Below are positions 8,265 to 12,070 of a stretch of DNA of 12,070 nt, piece after piece. Each line of letters starts with the position of its first letter. Position 1 is the first letter of the stretch. The notes beneath the pieces were generated by a model. The model made no database searches. It was not told the origin of the DNA and worked only from the letters and a program-made list of their open reading frames with translations. A program made the translations under genes and the position numbers. The stretch is from Actinotignum timonense (GTDB taxonomy: Bacteria; Actinomycetota; Actinomycetes; Actinomycetales; Actinomycetaceae). The stretch is from positions 1-12,070 of the forward strand of contig NZ_JASOKT010000024.1 in the NCBI RefSeq assembly GCF_030216305.1. The letters are read 5' to 3'.

Positions 8265-8293
8265 ATTGTATCCAGACTTAATGCTGCTGTGAC
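8265..8293 (-). promoter_or_regulatory. Candidate promoter of the four-helix membrane protein gene
   Basis: On the minus strand GTCACA (complement of 8288-8293) and TACAAT (complement of 8265-8270) are spaced by 17 bases. The -10 box is close to consensus and the -35 box matches four of six positions. Transcription would begin near 8258, leaving a leader of about 115 bases. The -35 box forms part of one of the repeats at 8278-8337. Confidence 0.42.
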
Positions 8294-8337
8294 CCTATGT
8301 TAATATGACCGTGTCTGATGTTAATGGGAGTGTGACC
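8278..8337. repeat. Three phased direct repeats upstream of the membrane-protein gene
   Basis: On the plus strand the unit TTAATG-N4-TGTGACC occurs at 8278-8294 (N4 = CTGC) and 8321-8337 (N4 = GGAG). A shortened copy, TTAATATGACC, lies between them at 8300-8310. Copies start at 8278, 8300 and 8321, that is 22 and 21 bases apart, close to two DNA turns. The first copy overlaps the candidate -35 box and the last overlaps the stop codon of the HAD gene. This layout suits cooperative binding of a regulator. Confidence 0.6.
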
Positions 8338-8983
8338 GCTGCACCCCGGCGAAATCCCACAGGATCTCACCGAGCTCGCGGGCGGTTCCCACGTGCCGCC
8401 AGGCCAGCTCCCATTCGGAACGCGGTGCAGTCCCCCACTCCACAAGCACCGTGGGAAGGCCGTGCTGGCCCGCGCCGTCGACATCGTGAATACGATCCCC
8501 CACCATGAGGGCACGCGAGGTATCGATGCCTTGCGCCCGCAATTCGCGCAACGCGGCCCCCACCACCTCAGCTTTCCCATACCCGGGGATATCTTCGGGA
8601 TCCCCGGCAATATAGCGGAAGTGCTGCGCCACGCCCTGGTGTTCCAGAATCGCGCGGGCATTCTTTTCGTTTTTCGACGTCGCAATGGCCAGCGGCACCC
8701 CGGCCGCATCCAGTTCCTCGACCAATTCGCGCATCCCGGGGAAAATCGGGGTGTCGAGCATGCGCTGTTCGTAACGCACCCGGTAGCGGCGCACCATCTC
8801 CACCGGGTCGGCCGCGCCGAGCTTCGTGAAGGTATCGATGAGCGGCGGGCCGATGAACTGCACGAAGAATTCTTCGGGGTGGTCCTCCCCCATTTCTTCG
8901 CGCAGGGTGGCTCGGAAAGTTTCTTTGACGATAGCAGCGGAATCGTGGAAGGTTCCGTCCAGATCAATGAGGATAGGGTTCAC
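8321..8983 (-). CDS. HAD-superfamily hydrolase, phosphoglycolate-phosphatase-like
   Basis: A 220-residue phosphatase of the haloacid dehalogenase superfamily. Motif I is LIDLDGTFHDS with Asp7 as nucleophile and Asp9 as acid/base. A helical cap follows at about 15-80. Motif II is IATSKN (100-105), the conserved lysine is Lys137 in GYGKAEV, and motif III is VGDRIHD (161-167) with the metal-binding Asp163 and Asp167. The small cap inserted after motif I is typical of subfamily I (Gph/PGMB-like). Substrate cannot be read from sequence. Start is GTG at 8981-8983, overlapping the stop of the upstream yciO-type gene (GTGA), so the two are translationally coupled. The last codons lie inside a repeat that belongs to the control region of the next gene. 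Confidence 0.88.
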   Translation of the reverse strand: MNPILIDLDGTFHDSAAIVKETFRATLREEMGEDHPEEFFVQFIGPPLIDTFTKLGAADPVEMVRRYRVRYEQRMLDTPIFPGMRELVEELDAAGVPLAIATSKNEKNARAILEHQGVAQHFRYIAGDPEDIPGYGKAEVVGAALRELRAQGIDTSRALMVGDRIHDVDGAGQHGLPTVLVEWGTAPRSEWELAWRHVGTARELGEILWDFAGVQRSHSH

Positions 8984-9594
8984 AGGTCAAGTCCGGCGGT
9001 ATCGCCTGCTCCTTGTCTCGCGATTTCGTTAGTTACCAGGTCAAGTACGGTGGTGGGACCGCGCCCCACGGGCCCGTTCACCACCACATCCAGGGCATGG
9101 CCCAGTTCATCTTCCACAATCCAGCCCTCTTCGAGGGGTTCTTCCGCGCCAGGAAGAATGAGCGTGGAAGAGAGCAGCGGTTCGCCCATTTCCGTGACCA
9201 CGGCCTGGGTGATGCGGTGGTCGGGGATACGCACGCCAACCGTGTGTTTCTTCGGGTTGAGGGTCATGCGCGGCACTTCTTTGGTGCCCTTGAGAATGAA
9301 GGTGTAGGGCCCGGGCGTGAGGCTTTTGATGAGCCGAAAATCGGGATTATCTACGATCACGAGCTGCCCGAGCTGCGCGAAATCGTGGCATAGCAGGGTG
9401 AAATGGTGTTTATCACCGACCTGCCGGATGCTGCGAATCCGCTCCAGGCCCTCCTTATTGCCCATCTGGCACACAATGGCGTAACCGGAATCGGTGGGCA
9501 GGGCCACCACCTCACCGCGGCGCAGCCGATCCACCACTTTGGTGACGAGCCGCGGTTGCGGATCCTCAGGATGAATATCAATGAAGGTAGCCAT
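8980..9594 (-). CDS. yciO: YciO-type YrdC/Sua5-domain protein
   Basis: A 204-residue protein that aligns along its full length with E. coli YciO as I remember it: IHPEDPQPRL near the N-terminus, PTDSGYAI (33-40), HFTLLC (64-69), TPGPYTFILKGTKEVPR (93-109), VGVRIPDH (119-126) and PTTVLDL (180-186). The YrdC fold binds ATP and, in TsaC/Sua5, makes threonylcarbamoyl-AMP for the t6A modification of ANN-decoding tRNAs. The KxR and SxN residues of TsaC are not conserved here: the matching positions are Arg57/Val59 and Thr144/Ile146. It should therefore be called YciO rather than assumed to be the t6A enzyme. Start ATG at 9592-9594 with a modest AGGGGC site. The HAD gene follows with a four-base overlap. 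Confidence 0.9.
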   Translation of the reverse strand: MATFIDIHPEDPQPRLVTKVVDRLRRGEVVALPTDSGYAIVCQMGNKEGLERIRSIRQVGDKHHFTLLCHDFAQLGQLVIVDNPDFRLIKSLTPGPYTFILKGTKEVPRMTLNPKKHTVGVRIPDHRITQAVVTEMGEPLLSSTLILPGAEEPLEEGWIVEDELGHALDVVVNGPVGRGPTTVLDLVTNEIARQGAGDTAGLDL

Positions 9595-9645
9595 AGCCCC
9601 TAGTCTAGTCGAGGCTGCGACACGGAGAAGCTGCGGTTGTGTGCG

Positions 9646-9680
9646 CGGGCGCGGTATGGGCCACGTAGCCGCGGCGCCCG
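9646..9680 (-). terminator. Possible hairpin after the TPR-like gene
   Basis: CGGGCGC (9646-9652) and GCGCCCG (9674-9680) are perfect 7-bp arms with a 21-base spacer. The element starts 20 bases after the TPR-like gene's stop and ends about 50 bases before the yciO-type start, so it may end or attenuate transcription between them. No T-run is present. Confidence 0.35.
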
Positions 9681-9699
9681 TTCACTCAGCAGCGCGGCT

Positions 9700-10314
9700 C
9701 TACTCCACCGTGCTCACCGCCTCCCGCAGCTCCGCGAGCTCATCCGCCTTCGCATAGGGTTCCATTTCCCGCAGGTAGGCGCGGGCTTCATTGGTGCGCC
9801 CGGCCGCCAGTGCGGTGCGAACCAACGCTTCCCCGGCCTCGAAACTGTGGGTGGCCGGATCCCAATGGGCCAGCCCCAAACTGAGGGCCTGATCCGGGTG
9901 CCCGGCATCGCGCAGAATTGCCATGGCCCGGGCGAGGATGTGCCCATCCGGATTGCGATCCGTGGCGGTGGTGAGGAGCCGCAGGGCCCGCTCGGGATCG
10001 GACTCCACCGCGAGGCGCGCCATATGCAGCTGCGGATACCAGGAGGCCGGTGAGCTGGATAGTTCTTCGGCCAGGGCATAAATCGCCAGGTCCGCAGAAA
10101 GGATGCTTCCGGTTCCGGTGAGCTCCGCGGTGAGCGGATCTGCGGGCGGGAGTTCACCTTCGGCCTCGCGTGCCAGGGCGACGAGCTGGGTAAAAGCCTC
10201 GACGTCGTTCGGGTCCTCAGCAAGCCGATCACGCAGCGCCTGCGCGGTGGCGGTACCGGCTTCCGGAGCCCGGGTATGCTGGAAGAGTTGCTGCATCAAA
10301 TCGAGGAATGCCAT
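9700..10314 (-). CDS. TPR-like helical repeat protein, hypothetical
   Basis: A 204-residue, largely alpha-helical soluble protein. Several stretches read like degenerate tetratricopeptide units: LAEDPNDVEAFTQLVALARE (31-50), SSSPASWYPQLHMARLAV (87-104), DPERALRLLTTATDRNPDG (106-124), LARAMAILRDAGHPDQALSL (128-147) and LVRTALAAGRTNEARAYL (165-182). Such repeats usually mediate protein contacts; no catalytic motif is seen. I chose the ATG at 10312-10314 because the longer form starting at 10368 would overlap the divergent gene and has no ribosome site. The chosen start also lacks a clear Shine-Dalgarno, so a leaderless transcript is possible. It is divergent from the ACP-like gene by only 34 bases and is followed on the same strand by the yciO-type gene. 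Confidence 0.75.
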   Translation of the reverse strand: MAFLDLMQQLFQHTRAPEAGTATAQALRDRLAEDPNDVEAFTQLVALAREAEGELPPADPLTAELTGTGSILSADLAIYALAEELSSSPASWYPQLHMARLAVESDPERALRLLTTATDRNPDGHILARAMAILRDAGHPDQALSLGLAHWDPATHSFEAGEALVRTALAAGRTNEARAYLREMEPYAKADELAELREAVSTVE

Positions 10315-10348
10315 GATGCGAGCGTACCGAAAATAGGGAGGTCGTGCG

Positions 10349-10738
10349 ATGGAGGTAGCGCAACTCATGTCGCTGGGCGCGGATGTTCTGGAGCGCGAAG
10401 GCTACCCGGATGCCACCGAGACTTTCGAGCTGAGCCGCGTGGATAACGTGACACGCTGGGCAATTGCGGTCACCCTGGAAGACGCCAGCGGCGTGGTGGT
10501 GCCCGATAGCGAGATCTGCGCGGCGCGCACCCTCGGGGATCTAGTGCGGCTCAGCTGCCCGGGCGCGGACCTCAGTATCACCACTTCTTCTTCTCAGCAC
10601 GACGGCGCAGCCGCGACCCGCCCCACTCCCGCTGCCACAAGCGCGGATGATACGGGGGCAAGTCCTGAGAAGCCGGAGGGGCAGGATGAAAATGTCCCGC
10701 TGTCCGCGGAGGATTTGCGGGCTGCCCTCGGGCTTTAG
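10349..10738 (+). CDS. ACP-like protein lacking the phosphopantetheine serine
   Basis: A 129-residue protein in three parts. Residues 1-70 look like an acyl carrier protein: VDNVTRWAIAVTLEDASGVVVPD (31-53) followed by RTLGDLV (60-66) lines up with the ACP segment from DSL through the helix to the Gly-Ile/Val-x-Ile-Pro-Asp turn and the Thr-Val-x-Asp start of the last helix. The serine that carries phosphopantetheine corresponds to Asn33, so it could not be modified in the usual way. Residues 75-115 are a low-complexity, probably disordered linker, and 118-129 (LSAEDLRAALGL) form a likely short helix. Start is ATG at 10349 with GGGAGG at 10336-10341. The ACP resemblance is my own alignment by eye; function is unknown. 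Confidence 0.7.
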   Translation: MEVAQLMSLGADVLEREGYPDATETFELSRVDNVTRWAIAVTLEDASGVVVPDSEICAARTLGDLVRLSCPGADLSITTSSSQHDGAAATRPTPAATSADDTGASPEKPEGQDENVPLSAEDLRAALGL

Positions 10739-10763
10739 CCCGCTATTTCCCGAGCTTTAGCCC
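10727..10763. terminator. Repeats at the convergent junction of the ACP-like and DUF3145 genes
   Basis: CTCGGG (10727-10732) and CCCGAG (10749-10754) are inverted, and a small GGGC-TTTA-GCCC hairpin (10730-10741) is nested at the left arm. A 13-base direct repeat, CG(G/A)GCTTTAGCCC, occurs at 10729-10741 and 10751-10763 with one mismatch. The element covers the 18 bases between the two stops plus the ends of both genes. It may act as a compact bidirectional terminator. Confidence 0.35.
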
Positions 10764-11263
10764 ACCCGGTGCAGCCAGCGTACCGGTGCGCCCGCGCCGG
10801 CATAGCGGAAGGGCTCAAGCTCATCATCCCAGGCTTGACCGAGGGCAATATCGAGGAGCCGGCGCATTTCTGCGGCGTCGTTCCCCGCGTTTTCCAGGGC
10901 GGCCCGCACCCGGTTTTCCGGAATCACCACATTGCCGGTCAGATCTGTTTGGGCGTAGAAAATACCGAGGCCGGGGGTGGCGGACCAGCGGCCTCCTTCG
11001 GATACCGGGCTGGCATCCTCGGTGATCTCAAAACGCAAATGCTCCCAGCCGTTGAGCGCGGAGGCGAGCATGGCTCCGGTTCCCACTTCCCCCGTCCACG
11101 AGGCCTCTGCCCGATTCATATGCGGGGCGGCGGGTTGTTTCGTCCACTCAAAATGCGGTTCATATCCGAGCACGCTTGTAACCGCCCATTCAACGTGGGG
11201 TTGAACGGCCGGCATAACAGAGTGAATGAATATGACGCCGCGAGTGGCGTATTTGTGTGCCAT
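10757..11263 (-). CDS. DUF3145 family protein
   Basis: A 168-residue soluble protein of the actinobacterial DUF3145 family, recognised from its N-terminal TRGVIFIHSVMPAVQPHVEWAV (7-28), the central SWTGEVGTGAMLASALNGW (55-73) with HLRFEITEDAS after it, and the C-terminal QAWDDELEPFRYAG (143-156). Function is not known to me. I chose the ATG at 11261-11263 because AGGAGG stands just upstream on the minus strand and the family begins with this TRGVIFIHS block; the longer open frame up to 11590 only runs antisense-like through the deformylase gene. It follows peptide deformylase by 55 bases on the same strand, probably as an operon, and converges on the ACP-like gene with 18 bases between stops. 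Confidence 0.9.
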   Translation of the reverse strand: MAHKYATRGVIFIHSVMPAVQPHVEWAVTSVLGYEPHFEWTKQPAAPHMNRAEASWTGEVGTGAMLASALNGWEHLRFEITEDASPVSEGGRWSATPGLGIFYAQTDLTGNVVIPENRVRAALENAGNDAAEMRRLLDIALGQAWDDELEPFRYAGAGAPVRWLHRVG

Positions 11264-11318
11264 AGCATTCCTCCTGCGCTTGGGTGGCTTTCCCCGTGCT
11301 ACCCACGCGGAGGAGCTA

Positions 11319-11831
11319 CTAGAGCGATTGTAGCGCAGAAGAGACGCGCAGCTGGCGAATATCGCGCATCGCTTGTTTACGGACCTCCCGCTCCAGGCGG
11401 TCGAGGTAGAGGTGGCCGTCCAGGTGATCGCATTCGTGCTGGATGCAGCGCCCGAGGAGCCCCTCCCCTTCCACGATTTTCTTCTTGCCGTCCAGGTCGA
11501 TACCTTCCGCGCGGGCGTACCAGGCGCGCTTGGTCGGGTAGTACAGGTCCGGGACGGATAGGCAGCCTTCCTCGCCGTCCTGGTATTCATCTTCGGAGAG
11601 GGCCACGATCACGGGGTTGAGGATGTAATCGATCTCGCCGTCGATATGCCAGGAGAAGGCGCGCAGGGAGACCCCGATTTGGTTGGCTGCTAGGCCCGCC
11701 CGGGCGTCGTCGTTCACGTTTTCGAGGAGGTCTTCGACCAGGCGCACGATGCCCGGGGTGATCTCCCGAATCGGATCGCAGGGGGTGCGCAGGACCGGGT
11801 CCCCCACCACGCGAATCTCCCGGAATGCCAT
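11319..11831 (-). CDS. def: Peptide deformylase (EC 3.5.1.88)
   Basis: A 170-residue metalloenzyme that removes the formyl group from the N-terminal methionine of new proteins at the ribosome. All three family motifs are present: GLAANQIG (46-53), EGCLSVP (88-94) with metal ligand Cys90, and QHECDHLDG (131-139) with metal ligands His132 and His136 and catalytic Glu133. Motif 1 lacks the usual first glycine (GxGLAA): Arg44 stands there. Length matches the bacterial family. The ATG at 11829-11831 has AAAGGAG eight bases upstream. The DUF3145 gene follows. No formyltransferase gene is adjacent in this window. Confidence 0.96.
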   Translation of the reverse strand: MAFREIRVVGDPVLRTPCDPIREITPGIVRLVEDLLENVNDDARAGLAANQIGVSLRAFSWHIDGEIDYILNPVIVALSEDEYQDGEEGCLSVPDLYYPTKRAWYARAEGIDLDGKKKIVEGEGLLGRCIQHECDHLDGHLYLDRLEREVRKQAMRDIRQLRVSSALQSL

Positions 11832-11929
11832 CGCGAACTCCTTTGGTAAGATTTCTCACATTAGGGCTGCCCAGGCGCCGCGGCTTAGGCCTATGGCTTA
11901 CAGGGCCGCCGCGGGTGCCGGACAGAGCA

Positions 11930-11961
11930 GAACGGCGGCAAGCCTACGCTCACCGCCGTTC
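11930..11961 (-). terminator. Hairpin immediately 3' of tRNA-Asn, probable terminator
   Basis: GAACGGCGG (11930-11938) and CCGCCGTTC (11953-11961) are perfect 9-bp arms. Inside, after a 2x2 mismatch, AGC (11941-11943) pairs with GCT (11948-11950) around a CTAC tetraloop. The tRNA-Asn transcript reaches it five bases after its discriminator base. Only scattered T residues follow. It also separates the tRNA from the deformylase gene downstream. Confidence 0.65.
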
Positions 11962-11966
11962 GTTCG

Positions 11967-12038
11967 CTCCCGCAGCTGGACTCGAACCAGCAACCGTTCG
12001 ATTAACAGTCGAATGCTCTGCCATTGAGCTATGCGGGA
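11967..12038 (-). tRNA. tRNA-Asn (anticodon GUU)
   Basis: On the minus strand this is a complete 72-nt cloverleaf: acceptor TCCCGCA with TGCGGGA, D arm GCTC/GAGC, anticodon stem TTCGA/TCGAA around loop CTGTTAA, T stem GCTGG/CCAGC with loop TTCGAGT, and discriminator G. Anticodon GTT reads asparagine codons AAC and AAU. The 3' CCA is not encoded. A strong hairpin lies just downstream. Confidence 0.96.
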
Positions 12039-12070
12039 ATTTGCAACAGAAAAGATAATAGTCAATGGCG

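Noticed and set aside
8393..9307. 304-codon plus-strand frame opposite the HAD and yciO-type genes
   Set aside because: It runs across the junction of two well-supported minus-strand genes and its composition is that of a shadow frame.
10315..10368. Longer start for the TPR-like gene at 10368
   Set aside because: It would overlap the start of the divergent ACP-like gene, has no ribosome site, and adds residues unlike the rest of the protein.
11264..11590. N-terminal extension of the DUF3145 gene to 11590
   Set aside because: The extra 109 residues are a frame-shifted reading of the deformylase gene. The internal ATG at 11263 has a strong AGGAGG site and matches the family start.
10769..11620. 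283-codon plus-strand frame opposite the DUF3145 and deformylase genes
   Set aside because: It overlaps two recognised families on the other strand and has a low-complexity Arg/Gly/Pro-rich end; no ribosome site or family match.

Overview
The window is GC-rich and compact, and it looks like ordinary chromosomal DNA of an actinobacterium. The lineage is read from two families known mainly or only from Actinobacteria (DUF3052 and DUF3145), a homodimeric AceE-type E1 enzyme, frequent GTG/TTG starts and heavily G/C-ending codons. A member of the Actinomycetaceae is plausible, but the sequence alone does not fix the genus. Nothing points to recent transfer: there is no integrase, insertion sequence, CRISPR array or phage gene. 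A tRNA lies near each end: tRNA-Val(UAC) at the left and tRNA-Asn(GUU) at the right, both on the minus strand.

Left block (about 1-3700): tRNA-Val, then a DUF3052 gene (minus) diverging across a 310-base intergenic region from aceE (plus), the pyruvate dehydrogenase E1. A 9-bp GC-rich inverted repeat sits between them. E2 and E3 are not in the window. aceE is followed by a large hairpin that could end its transcript.

Second block (about 3820-7650): a two-gene ABC exporter operon (plus) with a recognisable promoter and a palindromic operator-like site over its -10 box. The two half-transporters overlap by ATGA. They carry complementary motif defects, so they should form an asymmetric heterodimer with one consensus and one degenerate ATP site. 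A stem-loop separates them from the convergent next gene.

Third block (about 7676-10314, all minus): an unrecognised four-helix membrane protein behind its own candidate promoter, which is set among three phased repeats; then, upstream of it, a TPR-like protein, a YciO-type YrdC-domain protein and a HAD phosphatase. yciO and the HAD gene overlap by GTGA and are probably co-transcribed.

Right block (about 10349-12038): a small plus-strand gene whose first 70 residues resemble an acyl carrier protein but have Asn where the phosphopantetheine serine should be; then, on the minus strand, peptide deformylase followed by a DUF3145 gene, and finally tRNA-Asn with a strong hairpin immediately 3' of it.

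I found no complete new defence or mobile system. The most interesting items are the serine-less ACP-like protein beside DUF3145, the phased repeats upstream of the membrane gene, the palindrome at the ABC promoter, and the 27-bp in-frame tandem repeat at the end of the first ABC gene.
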